Source: Ectothiorhodospiraceae bacterium 2226
GTDB lineage: Bacteria > Pseudomonadota > Gammaproteobacteria > GCA-013348725
Length of the DNA: 64,000 nt
Assembly: GCA_013348725.1 (NCBI GenBank)
Contig: CP054689.1
Span: 1-64,000, forward strand
Direction of reading: 5' to 3'
Made by a program: the position numbers and the translations under genes
The notes under the pieces: model-generated
Told to the model about the DNA's origin: nothing
The model's database searches: none
The model's input: the letters and a program-made list of their open reading frames with translations, nothing else
In this document: in pieces, positions 52,094 through 60,531 of the stretch
How positions within the stretch are numbered: the stretch's first letter is position 1
How the letters are laid out: each line of letters starts with the position of its first letter

Positions 52094-52422
52094 GCGCTGG
52101 CCTTGTGCAACAGGCCGGCGAGGTCGAGCCACACCCGGCCCTGTTCCACCCGCACCGGCACGCGCGCGGCACAGCCCTTGTCCGGGGCGACCGCCTGCCC
52201 GGTGGCCAGATCGATGCCCCAGTTGTGCAAGGGACAGGTCACCGTGCGCCCGTGCACCATGCCTTGCGACAGTGGCCCGCCCTTGTGCGGACAACGGTCC
52301 AACAGCGCGAACACCTCGTCGCTCGCGGTGCGAAACACGGCCACATCCGCCGCCGGGGTGCGCACTACCCGGGCGCCCAGCTGCGGGATCTCCGCCACAT
52401 CACCCAAACAATGCCAGCTCAT
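52090..52422 (-). CDS. nirD: Nitrite reductase small subunit with intact Rieske motif
   Basis: Protein of 110 aa, Rieske-fold subunit of the NADH-dependent assimilatory nitrite reductase. CPHKGGPLSQG and CPLHNWGIDL supply two Cys and two His in the spacing of a true [2Fe-2S] Rieske site. The E. coli NirD has lost these ligands; here they are kept. Both ends overlap neighbours by ATGA (nirB and nasA). Confidence 0.93.
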   Translation of the reverse strand: MSWHCLGDVAEIPQLGARVVRTPAADVAVFRTASDEVFALLDRCPHKGGPLSQGMVHGRTVTCPLHNWGIDLATGQAVAPDKGCAARVPVRVEQGRVWLDLAGLLHKASA

Positions 52423-54878
52423 ACGCGTTCCTCCATGTCCAACGGTTCGAGGGGGGTGAATTCCCGGCGCGCGGCATCCTGCACACGCTCTTGCCAGGGG
52501 TCTTTCTGCGCGTAGCGTTGCGCGCGCAGGAATCGCTCGTAGTAGCGCTTGCGCTGGGCGGGGTCGTCGACCACCGCCGCCTTCACGGCGGCGAGCCCGT
52601 TGCGCTCGATCCAGTGCGCGGTGCGCTCGAGGTAACGCGCCTGCTCGCGGTACATCTGCAGGAAGGCGCCGGCGTACTCGAGCACCTCGGCGGGCGTGGC
52701 GACCTTGCACAGCAGCTCGGTGCCGCGCAGCTTGATGCCGCCGTTGCCGCCGACGTGCAGCTCCCAGCCCGAGTCCACCGCGATGACGCCGAAGTCCTTG
52801 ATGGTCGCCTCGGCGCAGTTGCGCGGGCAGCCGGAGACGGCGAGTTTGACCTTGTGCGGGGTCCAGCTGCCCCAGGTCATGCGCTCCAGGGCGATGCCCA
52901 TGCCGGTCGAGTCCTGGGTGCCGAAGCGGCACCATTCGGAGCCCACGCAGGTCTTCACGGTGCGCAGCGCCTTGCCGTAGGCGTGTCCCGAAACGAGCCC
53001 GGCGCGGCCGAGTTCGTCCCACACCGCGGGCAGGTCGTGCTTGTGCACCCCGAGCAGGTCGATGCGCTGGCCGCCGGTCACCTTCACGGTGGGCACCTTG
53101 AAGCGCTCGGCGACGTCGGCGATAGCGCGCAGCTCGGCCGGCGTGGTGATGCCGCCCCACATGCGCGGCACGACCGAATAGGTGCCGTCCTTTTGGATGT
53201 TGGCGTGTGCGCGCTCATTGATGAAGCGCGATTGGGCATCGTCGGTGTAGCTCTCGGGCCACGCCACCAGCAGGTAGTAGTTGAGCGCCGGACGGCAGCG
53301 GTGGCAGCCGTCTTCGCTGCGCCAACCGAGCGCGTCCATCACCGCGCGGATGCTGTTGAGGCCCTGCGCGGCGATCTGCTCGCGCACCGCGTCGTGGCCA
53401 AGGTCGGTGCAGGCGCAGAGCGGCGGGTCGGCCACCACCTCCTGCGCCCGCCCGGTGACGCTCGCGAGCAGTTCCTGCACCTGTCCGGTACAGGACCCGC
53501 ACGACGACGAGGCCTTAGTATGCGCGCGCACCGCCTCCAGGCTGTCCAGCTTGCCGGCTTGAATGGCGGCCACGATGGTGCCCTTGCACACGCCGTTGCA
53601 GCCGCAGATCTCGGCATCGTCCGGCAAGGCCGCCACGCCGCCGCCCTCGCCCGCCGGTTCGGTGGGACCGAAGGCGAGCGTGGCGCGCAGCGGCGCGAGG
53701 TCGGTCGCCTCGCGCAACAGGCGGAAGTACCAGGGGCCGTCCCCCGCGTCGCCGTACAACACGGCGCCGCGCAGCCGGTTGTCGCGCAGCACCAGCTTCT
53801 TGTAGATACCGCGGCCCGGGTCCTGCAGCACGATGGTCTCGTCACCCGCCGCGGGCTCGAATTCGCCCGCCGAGAACAGATCCACCCCGGTGACCTTGAG
53901 GCGGGTGGCGGTCGCCGAGCCCTCGTAGCGCGCCTGCACCTCGCCGGCCAACTGCGCCGCGCAGACCTTGGCCTGCTCGAACAGCGGCGCGACCAAGCCG
54001 TAGCTGATGCCGCGGTGCTGTACGCACTCGCCGACGGCGTAGACATCCGGTGCCGAGGTGCGCAGCTGATCGTCCACCAGCACACCGCGCTCGCAGGCGA
54101 GCCCGGCGCTGTGCGCCAGCGCGGCGTTGGGTCGTATGCCGACGGCCATCACCACCAGGTCGGCCGGCAGCTCACGCCCATCCTCCAACGCGACGGCGCG
54201 CACCCGACTTTCACCTGGGCCCTCACCCAGCAGCGCCGTGGTACGCGCCTCCAGCGCGAAGCGCAACCCGTTCTGCTCGAGGTGTCGGTGCAGCAGCGCG
54301 CCGGCGGCGGCGTCGAGCTGACGTTCCATCAGCGTCGCGCCGATGTGCACCACCGTCACGTCCATACCCTGACGCGCGAGCCCGTGCGCGGCCTCCAGGC
54401 CGAGCAGGCCGCCGCCGATCACCACGGCACGGCCGCCGCGGCGCGCCGCCCGCTGCATCGCCTGCACGTCGGCGATGTCGCGAAAGCTCACCACGCCCTC
54501 GAGTTCGACGCCGGGCACCGGGAGGATGAAGGGCTCGGAGCCCGTGGCGAGCAGCAAGCGGTCGTAGGCCTCGCTGCTGCCGTCCGCCAGAGTGCAACGG
54601 CGCGCGCCAAGATCGAGCTGTTCGACACGCACGCCCTTGCGCAAGCGCACGCCGTGCTCGGCGTACCAGGCCTCGCTGTTGAGTTCGATCTGGTCCAGCG
54701 ATTTCTCGCCCGCCAGCACCGGCGAGAGCAGGATGCGGTTGTAGTTGACGTGCGGCTCGGCGCCGATGACGGTGATGTCGTATGCATCCGGCGCGCGCGC
54801 GATCAGTTCTTCGATGGTGCGCATGCCGGCCATGCCGTTGCCGACCAGCACCAGACGGGGTTTGCGTTCGCTGCTCAT
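52419..54878 (-). CDS. nirB: Nitrite reductase (NADH) large subunit
   Basis: Protein of 819 aa from ATG 54878, which overlaps the nrtD stop as TGATG. It reduces nitrite to ammonium with six electrons. The N-terminal FAD/NAD domains have LVGNGMAGMRTIEELI and VIGGGLLGLEAAHGLA. A BFD [2Fe-2S] domain follows (CGCNGVCKGT, SSCGSCTGQVQELL). The siroheme/[4Fe-4S] ligands are CVGSEWCRFG and SGCPRNCAEA. A longer upstream frame is only the nrtD shadow. Confidence 0.96.
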   Translation of the reverse strand: MSSERKPRLVLVGNGMAGMRTIEELIARAPDAYDITVIGAEPHVNYNRILLSPVLAGEKSLDQIELNSEAWYAEHGVRLRKGVRVEQLDLGARRCTLADGSSEAYDRLLLATGSEPFILPVPGVELEGVVSFRDIADVQAMQRAARRGGRAVVIGGGLLGLEAAHGLARQGMDVTVVHIGATLMERQLDAAAGALLHRHLEQNGLRFALEARTTALLGEGPGESRVRAVALEDGRELPADLVVMAVGIRPNAALAHSAGLACERGVLVDDQLRTSAPDVYAVGECVQHRGISYGLVAPLFEQAKVCAAQLAGEVQARYEGSATATRLKVTGVDLFSAGEFEPAAGDETIVLQDPGRGIYKKLVLRDNRLRGAVLYGDAGDGPWYFRLLREATDLAPLRATLAFGPTEPAGEGGGVAALPDDAEICGCNGVCKGTIVAAIQAGKLDSLEAVRAHTKASSSCGSCTGQVQELLASVTGRAQEVVADPPLCACTDLGHDAVREQIAAQGLNSIRAVMDALGWRSEDGCHRCRPALNYYLLVAWPESYTDDAQSRFINERAHANIQKDGTYSVVPRMWGGITTPAELRAIADVAERFKVPTVKVTGGQRIDLLGVHKHDLPAVWDELGRAGLVSGHAYGKALRTVKTCVGSEWCRFGTQDSTGMGIALERMTWGSWTPHKVKLAVSGCPRNCAEATIKDFGVIAVDSGWELHVGGNGGIKLRGTELLCKVATPAEVLEYAGAFLQMYREQARYLERTAHWIERNGLAAVKAAVVDDPAQRKRYYERFLRAQRYAQKDPWQERVQDAARREFTPLEPLDMEERV

Positions 54879-55678
54879 CACGCCGCCTCCGCTGCCGGGT
54901 TGCGATGGCGCTCGTGCAAAAAGCGGAGCACCTCGCTGCGGTAGTGGTTGTACTGGGGGTTGTCGGCCATCGCGAGGCGCTCGCGCGGGCGCGGCAACTC
55001 GATCTGCAGCACCTCGCCGATGGTGGCGGCCGGGCCGTTGGTCATCATGACGATGCGGTCGGAGAGCAGCACCGCCTCGTCCACGTCGTGCGTCACCATC
55101 AGCACGGTGTTGCCGAGCTGCGTCTGGATGCGCATCACCTCGTCCTGCAGGTGCGCGCGCGTGAGCGCGTCCAGCGCGCCGAACGGCTCGTCCATCAGCA
55201 GGACCTTGGGCTGCATCGCCAGCGCGCGCGCGATCCCCACGCGCTGTTTCATGCCGCCGGAGATCTCGTCGGGGCGCTTGTCGAGCGCGTGCCCCATGCC
55301 GACCATCTCCAGGTGGTGCACCACCCACTCGCGACGTTCGGCCGCCGACTTGGTGCCACGGAAGGTCTTGTTCACCGCCAGCGCCACGTTGTCGCGCACG
55401 GTCAGCCATGGCAGCAGCGAGTGATTCTGGAACACCACGCTGCGGTCCGGGCCGGGCCTACTCACCTCCTTGCCGTCCAGGATCACCGCGCCGCTGGTGG
55501 TCTCCAGCAGCCCTGCCACGATGTTCAGCACGGTGGATTTGCCGCAGCCGGAGTGGCCGATGATGGCGATCACCTCGCCGCGATCGACCTGTAGGTTTAC
55601 CTCGCGCAGCACCTCGGTGGCCGCGGCGCCGGCGCCGAAACGCTTGTGCACGTTCTCGATGGAGAGATAGCTGGTCAT
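54878..55678 (-). CDS. nrtD: Nitrate ABC transporter ATP-binding protein
   Basis: Protein of 266 aa of the nitrate/sulfonate/taurine ABC class. Walker A GHSGCGKST, signature SGGMKQRVGIARAL and Walker B VLLMDEPFGALD are complete. The operon has one ATPase and no NrtC-type fused ATPase with a sensor domain, so it works as a NrtA-B-D2-type importer (NasFED arrangement). It lies 25 bp after nrtB. Confidence 0.93.
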   Translation of the reverse strand: MTSYLSIENVHKRFGAGAAATEVLREVNLQVDRGEVIAIIGHSGCGKSTVLNIVAGLLETTSGAVILDGKEVSRPGPDRSVVFQNHSLLPWLTVRDNVALAVNKTFRGTKSAAERREWVVHHLEMVGMGHALDKRPDEISGGMKQRVGIARALAMQPKVLLMDEPFGALDALTRAHLQDEVMRIQTQLGNTVLMVTHDVDEAVLLSDRIVMMTNGPAATIGEVLQIELPRPRERLAMADNPQYNHYRSEVLRFLHERHRNPAAEAA

Positions 55679-55703
55679 GATGTGCCTCCTTGTGCGGTAT
55701 CAG

Positions 55704-56666
55704 TCAGCCTTGTTGGGTGCCGTGGGTGACCCACTTGCCGGCCAGGGCCACCAGGCGGTCGAGGATGAAGCCCACCAGGCCCACGTAGATCAGCGCGAGC
55801 ACGATGTCGCTGAGCATCGAGGCGTTCCACGCATCCCAGATGAAGAAGCCGATGCCGACCCCGCCGATCAGCATTTCCGCCGCCACGATCGCCAGCCAGG
55901 CGAGGCCGATGCCGATGCGCAGCCCCGAGAAGATGTAGGGCGCGGCGGCCGGCAGCATGATGCGGGTGAAGTACTCCACGCCGTTGAGGCGCAGCACCCG
56001 GGCGACGTTGACGTAGTCCTGGGAGATGTTGCGGATACCGACCGAGGTGTTGATGATGATCGGCCAGATCGCGGTGATGAAAATGACGAAGATGGCGGAG
56101 GGATTGCTGTCCTGAAACGCGGCCAGCGAGATCGGCAACCAGGCCAGGGGCGGCACGGTGCGCAGCACCTGGAAGATCGGGTCGAGCCCGCGCATCGCCC
56201 AGGTCGACTGCCCCACCAGGACACCGAGCGCGATGCCCGCGACCACCGCCAGCAGGTAGCCGTAGGCGACGCGCTCCAGGCTCGCCAAGAGCTGCCACGC
56301 CATGCCGACATCGTTGCCGCCGTGGTCATAGAACGGATTGACGATCAACTCCCAGGTATCCGTCACGACGAGTGACGGGGGCGGTAACGTGGCCCCCGGG
56401 GAGGATGCGAGCATCTCCCACATGAGCAAAAAAACGGCGGTCACGATGAGCGGCGGGAGCATGGTGCCGGCCAGATGGCGCAGGCGCTGCCGCCAGCGGC
56501 TCGGTGGCGGGGGCGGCGCACCCGCGGCGGCAGCCGGCGCCGCGGCAATGGCCGGCGCCTGCGGCGCGCGGCCACGCTCGGGACGCGAGGGGGTGACGGT
56601 GGAGGCCGTAGCGGACATGGTGGGCTCCTCGGTCGGCTGGGCGACGGACGGCGCGGGGCGGGTCAT
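55704..56666 (-). CDS. nrtB: Nitrate ABC transporter permease
   Basis: Protein of 320 aa. The first 60 residues are Ala/Pro-rich and cytoplasmic, followed by about six membrane helices. The EAA-type loop is visible around VARVLRLNGVEYFTRIMLPAAAPYIFSGLRIG. It is a member of the NtrB/SsuC/TauC family. The start overlaps the nrtA stop by 4 bp (ATGA). Confidence 0.93.
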   Translation of the reverse strand: MTRPAPSVAQPTEEPTMSATASTVTPSRPERGRAPQAPAIAAAPAAAAGAPPPPPSRWRQRLRHLAGTMLPPLIVTAVFLLMWEMLASSPGATLPPPSLVVTDTWELIVNPFYDHGGNDVGMAWQLLASLERVAYGYLLAVVAGIALGVLVGQSTWAMRGLDPIFQVLRTVPPLAWLPISLAAFQDSNPSAIFVIFITAIWPIIINTSVGIRNISQDYVNVARVLRLNGVEYFTRIMLPAAAPYIFSGLRIGIGLAWLAIVAAEMLIGGVGIGFFIWDAWNASMLSDIVLALIYVGLVGFILDRLVALAGKWVTHGTQQG

Positions 56667-57952
56667 GACGCGATCCGCTTGATCGCCAGGCTGTCCAGAT
56701 ACGCCTGGGGGTTGTCCGGATCGAAGGTCTTGCCGTCGAAGAAGGTCTCGGTGCCGCGCGAGGTCGACGCGGGAATCGCCTGCCCATCCACGCCCAGCGC
56801 CTGTGCCGCCTCGCGCCAGATGTCCTCGCGGTTGACCTCGTCGACCAGCGCCCGGGTGTCGAGCCCGGCCGGCAGGTAACCCCAGCGAATGTTCTCGGTC
56901 AGGAACCAGAGATCGTGGCTCTTATACGGATAGGAGGCGTGGTCGTTCCAGTAGCGCATCTGTGCTGGATGGTTCTCGACCACGCGTCCGGTGCCGTAGT
57001 CGAAGTTCCCCTGCATACGGTCGATGATGTCGGCGTAGGGCGCATGGATGTAGCGGCGCCGCGAGCAGATCTGGGCGACCTCTTCCTTGTGCGCCGGATC
57101 CTCGCAATACATCTGCGCCTCCATGATCGCCATGGTCAGTGCGCGCGCGGCGTTCGGATGCGCCTCGACGTAATCGGCGCGCATGGCGAAGGCCTTCTCG
57201 GGGTGGTTGTGCCACAGCTCGCCGGTGGTGTTGGCGGTGTAGCCGATCCCCTGATTGATGAGCTGCATGTTCCAGGGCTCGCACACGCAGAAGGCGTCCA
57301 TCGACCCGACGCGCATGTTGGCGACCATTTGCGCCGGCGGCACCGTGATGGTCGCGATATCGCGATTGGGATCGATGCCCGCCGCGGCCATCCAGTAGCG
57401 GATCCACAAATCGTGCGTGCCGCCGGGGAAGGTCATCGCGGCGCGCACGTCCGCGCCGCGCTTACGCTTCCCGGCAAAGACCTCACCGAGCCCGCTGGCG
57501 TCGGTGCCCACGGCCAGCTCCGCATACTCGCGCGCCACCGAGATGCACTGCCCGGCGAGGTTCAGCCGCGCGAGGATCGCCATGCGCGTGTTGCCGCGGT
57601 GATGAATCAGGTACGGCATCGGCGTGAGGATGTGCGCGCCGTCGATGCCGTTACGGCGCGAGCCGAGCTCCAGATTGTCGCGCGTGGTGCCCCAGGACGA
57701 CTGCTTCTCCACCCGCACGTCCGACATGCCGTGCTTGGCGAAGAAGCCTTTTTCGAGCGCAATGAACAGCGGCGCGGCATCGGTCAGCGCGATGAACCCG
57801 AGTGTCGCGCGTGTCGTCTCCGGCTTGGCGCCGGCGGCGCGGGCGAACCCCCAAGGCGCCAGTCCGCCCATGCCGACGGCGCCCACCCCGGCTGCCATGG
57901 CGCCGAGGAATCGCCGGCGCGACATGCCCTTGCTTCGATCGTCTGTGCTCAT
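56663..57952 (-). CDS. nrtA: Nitrate-binding periplasmic protein, Tat-exported
   Basis: Protein of 429 aa. The N-terminus carries a twin-arginine signal, MSRRRFLGAMAAGVGAVGMG, so export in the folded state by Tat is likely. The mature protein is a NrtA/SsuA-type solute-binding protein; PLFIALEKGFFAKHG, GTHDLWIRYWMAAAGIDP and SMDAFCVCEPWNMQLI are family landmarks. It is the first gene of the nitrate operon, with a long regulated leader upstream. GAACAG is the only weak ribosome-site-like sequence before the ATG. Confidence 0.94.
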   Translation of the reverse strand: MSTDDRSKGMSRRRFLGAMAAGVGAVGMGGLAPWGFARAAGAKPETTRATLGFIALTDAAPLFIALEKGFFAKHGMSDVRVEKQSSWGTTRDNLELGSRRNGIDGAHILTPMPYLIHHRGNTRMAILARLNLAGQCISVAREYAELAVGTDASGLGEVFAGKRKRGADVRAAMTFPGGTHDLWIRYWMAAAGIDPNRDIATITVPPAQMVANMRVGSMDAFCVCEPWNMQLINQGIGYTANTTGELWHNHPEKAFAMRADYVEAHPNAARALTMAIMEAQMYCEDPAHKEEVAQICSRRRYIHAPYADIIDRMQGNFDYGTGRVVENHPAQMRYWNDHASYPYKSHDLWFLTENIRWGYLPAGLDTRALVDEVNREDIWREAAQALGVDGQAIPASTSRGTETFFDGKTFDPDNPQAYLDSLAIKRIAS

Positions 57953-57982
57953 CTGTTCTTCTGTCCCCTTGGCCGTTCATGA

Positions 57983-58005
57983 AAGGTCTGAATCGATCAG
58001 ACCTT
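57983..58005. other. Inverted repeat in the nrtA leader after the terminator
   Basis: AAGGTCTGA (57983-57991) and TCAGACCTT (57997-58005) form a perfect 9 bp stem with a five-base loop. It lies between the leader terminator and the nrtA start codon. The core GGTCTGA/TCAGACC is the same as that opening each unit of the tandem array at 13.8-14.5 kb. There is no U-tract after it. Confidence 0.8.
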
Positions 58006-58011
58006 CCTCAG

Positions 58012-58067
58012 AAAAAAGGCGCCGCATCGCACGGAGCCGCCTACGCAGCCCGGCAATGGACGCCTTT
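58012..58067 (-). terminator. Intrinsic terminator in the nitrate operon leader
   Basis: On the minus strand, AAAGGCG (58067-58061) pairs with CGCCTTT (58021-58015) and the U-tract runs on through 58012. Between the arms lies more GC-rich self-complementary sequence. Its 5' arm is the loop and one stem base of the second hexaloop hairpin, so both structures cannot form together. This is the expected off-switch of NasR-type antitermination. Confidence 0.82.
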
Positions 58068-58134
58068 GTCCAGGTCCCCGTCCGCCACCCGCGGGTGTTC
58101 GGAGGGTCAGGAGACGAACCGCCGTTGGATCGTC
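58057..58134 (-). promoter_or_regulatory. Two-hexaloop ANTAR target in the nrtA leader RNA
   Basis: Hairpin P1 (58134-58113): arms GACGATCC and GGTTCGTC with one U-U mismatch and the hexaloop AACGGC. Hairpin P2 (58072-58057): arms TGGAC and GTCCA with hexaloop AAAGGC. Both loops have A at position 1 and G at position 4, the rule for ANTAR-protein targets. The 40 nt between them hold another hairpin (58103-58081, TCCG/CGGA and CACC/GGTG). P2 overlaps the terminator arm. Binding of a NasR-type protein would stabilise P2 and allow readthrough; this is inferred from the Klebsiella NasR system. Confidence 0.8.
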
Positions 58135-58147
58135 TTGCCCATGAGGT

Positions 58148-58163
58148 TGCAGATCACGTGCCA
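58148..58163 (-). promoter_or_regulatory. Sigma-54 promoter of the nitrate operon
   Basis: The minus strand reads TGGCACGTGATCTGCA, against the RpoN consensus TGGCACGNNNNTTGCA, with one mismatch and exact GG-GC spacing. Transcription would start near 58136, directly at the foot of hairpin P1. This fits NtrC-type nitrogen control on top of nitrate-dependent antitermination. No rpoN or ntrC gene is in the window. Confidence 0.8.
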
Positions 58164-58291
58164 ACTCATGGATCGCGCACAGGCCATGCCGCCGCGCGGC
58201 ATAAGTGCCCGTATTGCGTGGCGGGTTCGCTCCACAGCGCGAACATTTCGTGATGAGTGACGGCGCAAGGCAGGGTCGGCGGCGGCCGGGG

Positions 58292-58337
58292 GCACCAGCC
58301 TGGGGCGTGGCGGGGCCCCGGCGGGCCAGGCTGGTGC
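58292..58337. other. Inverted repeat between nasR and the nitrate promoter
   Basis: GCACCAGCCTGG (58292-58303) and CCAGGCTGGTGC (58326-58337) are perfectly complementary over 12 bp with a GC-rich 22-base loop. It lies 29 bp after the nasR stop and about 130 bp before the sigma-54 promoter. It may end nasR transcription, although no U-tract follows. The arms carry GCACC and GGTGC, half-sites known from NtrC enhancers, at unusual spacing. Confidence 0.7.
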
Positions 58338-58365
58338 ACGGTGCGGCGGACCGGTCTCCCGGCCG

Positions 58366-59657
58366 CTAGCGCAACAGGTCGGCCATGGCCACGGCGGCCT
58401 CCGCCACTTCGACGAGGCGGCGATTCTGCTCCATCGCGGTCTGGCGCAGGAGCTTGTAGGCCGCGTCCTCGGACAGCCCCCGATGGCGCATCAGCAGGCC
58501 CTTGGCGCGCTCGATCACCTTGCGCTCGGCGAGCGCAAGACGCGCCGCATGTAACTCATCCTCCATCGATTGCAGGCGGCCGGCTTGGCGTTGCACGAGC
58601 TCCATCACCGAGTGCGCCACGATCGGCAGGTTGAGGATCTCGTCGCGGACCTGGCCGGGAGGAACCTGGGGCTGGGCATCGAAAAAGACCGCATACGGCA
58701 CGGCGTCGCGCAGCTCGGTGGCGGTGCGCTGCGCAATGCGCTCGCGCACCGCCCCAGATCCGCCCGACAGGCCGCGATACGCGCCGCGCAGCAGCGCCCG
58801 AGGTGCCGCTCGAGGCGGTCTTCGATCGCGCGCATGCCATCGATGAGCGCGGTGGTGCAGTCGAACCACTCGCCGAGCAAGGCGGTCATCGCACCGCATG
58901 ACGATGGCGAAGATGGCGTACAGGCGCGGCGACGCAGGCGCTCCACCGCTGCCCACTCGGGCACGCGCTGTAGGCGCTCCCAGGCGGCGCGGTCCTCCTC
59001 CGCGACGAACACCAGAAAGGTGGCAAAGCAGCGCCCCTGGGCATCGATGCGATGCACCAAGGCCTGCCGCTGCTCGGCTTCGAACCCGCCGGCGCCGAAG
59101 CCGGCCGCCCCAATGGCGCGCTCCTGCCCGGCCAGTTCCTTGCCCTGCATAAAGTTCAGCAGCGCCACCAGGGCGCGGGAGACGTCCGGGTCGGTGGCGG
59201 CGTCGGCCGCCTCGACGACCGCCGCCAACAGGCCGCGGATCAGGTCGCTGTAACGGTGCATTGCGGCCATCGGAAGGATCGCCCGTTCCGCCACTTGCGC
59301 GCGCAACGACGCCAGCGCCGACAAGCCCTGCAGCGCCAGCGCCACGCGCGCCAGCAGGCGGCTCTGCGCCTGCGCGCAGGCGCCCGGCTGCAGCCAGCCC
59401 GCGAGTTCCTCCGCGAACGCTCCCAGCGCGGCGTCGGCCGCCTCACGCGCGTGACGCAGGCGTTGGGCGTAAGCCTCGCCGCACGCGCTCAAGTGGAGCG
59501 TGGAGATACCGCGCTCGAGTTGGAGTTGATGGACCAGGGCGCGGATGCGGCCCACCAGGCGCACCGCTGCCTGCAACTGCTCCAGGGCAACCAGTTCGCA
59601 CCGGCGCGAGGCCAGCAGCAGATCGCCGACCGTTTCTTCATACGGGAGAGCCTTCAC
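58366..59657 (-). pseudogene. NasR-like nitrate-responsive antiterminator (NIT-ANTAR), frameshifted
   Basis: The 5' part, from about GTG 59657, encodes a NIT-type nitrate sensor domain: VHQLQLERGISTLHLSACG, ALVALLNFMQGKELAGQERA, and LGEWFDCTTALIDGMRAIEDRL. Good similarity then stops near 58740-58800. The frame one base back continues with DEILNLPIVAHSVMELVQRQ and a complete ANTAR domain (LAERKVIERAKGLLMRHRGLSEDAAYKLLRQTAMEQ) to the stop at 58366. A single lost base would explain the split. It may be a real inactivation or a sequencing error. The location directly upstream of the ANTAR-type leader fits NasR. Confidence 0.8.
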
Positions 59658-59755
59658 GTGCTTGTCGTCCCCTTCTCCGCCCGCCGATCGGGCATGCACC
59701 GAGAAGAGAGAAGCACGCGACGTGCCAGGCGCCGGTGGGGGCGCGAGAGGCGTGC

Positions 59756-59842
59756 GATGCCGCGGGCGGCGCGGGACGATGCCGCGGCGGCGCCGGGTGA
59801 TGGTGCGGGCGGCGCCGAGTGATGCTGCGGGCGGCACCGAGC
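59756..59842. repeat. Four tandem copies of a 21-22 bp GC-rich repeat
   Basis: Units start with GATGCCGCGGG, GATGCCGCGGC, GATGGTGCGGG and GATGCTGCGGG at 59756, 59778, 59799 and 59821, each followed by CGGCGC(G/C)GGG-like sequence. They lie about 100 bp upstream of the likely nasR start. The rest of this roughly 295 bp gap (59658-59952) has only GGGCGGAG/CTCCGCCC (59869-59887) as a further hairpin. Confidence 0.75.
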
Positions 59843-59952
59843 CAAGGGGAGGAAGGCGTGCCGCTATTTCGGGCGGAGAAGCTCCGCCCCTCCGCGGGAC
59901 CCGCTCCAGGAAGGGGCCTGCCCCATTCCGAATGGATTGTGTCAGACCGTAA

Positions 59953-60531
59953 TCAATGCGGACGCCCGCTGCTCATATCCTCGAAGAACTTCATCGCCTT
60001 CTGGAGAGCGAACTGCGGCGCCTCGGCCATGCTGCGTTCCTCCGTGGGGGGCGCAACGTCGATGTAGTACTTGCGCATGGCGAACACATGTAAGGCGAGG
60101 TCCTTGATGAACAGCGGGTTCAGTTGCAGGAAGTAGTGCGCCAGCGCCACCACCGCACGCGCGGTACGCTCGGCCTCGCCCTGCGGCAGGTGTAGCTCCA
60201 ACTCGGGCCAGCCACTCGCCTGCGGGACCACGTTAAGCACGTGCACCGCCTCCATGCCGGCGGCCCCGCCCTCTCGCACCGCGAGGTCGGGAACGACGGT
60301 CGATGCCCCGTCCGCGGCAAGCGCCGCCGGGTCCTCGAAGATGCGGGCAATCACCTGCGCGGCCCAATCCTCCATGGTGCGGCGCAGCCACTCGCCCTCC
60401 GGACGCTCGGCCAACACGTGGAGCACCGCCGTGTAGAACTGGTCCCACACCCAGATCTGCTCGTGCTCCGGCAGCGCCTCGTCGCTGATCACCTGCGCCT
60501 GCGCCGCCGCCTCGAATCCCACCGTAATCAT
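59953..60531 (-). CDS. Unrecognised cytoplasmic protein
   Basis: Protein of 192 aa from MITVGFEAAAQ. No signal peptide or membrane segment is seen, and it looks mainly helical (LRRTMEDWAAQVIARIFEDP, ARAVVALAHYFLQLNPLFIKDLALHVFAMRKYYID). No family was recognised. It is divergent from the first binding-protein gene with a 241 bp gap, and on the same strand as nasR. The codon use is like that of its neighbours. TorD-like chaperones are also helical and of this size, but no motif supports that. Confidence 0.65.
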   Translation of the reverse strand: MITVGFEAAAQAQVISDEALPEHEQIWVWDQFYTAVLHVLAERPEGEWLRRTMEDWAAQVIARIFEDPAALAADGASTVVPDLAVREGGAAGMEAVHVLNVVPQASGWPELELHLPQGEAERTARAVVALAHYFLQLNPLFIKDLALHVFAMRKYYIDVAPPTEERSMAEAPQFALQKAMKFFEDMSSGRPH

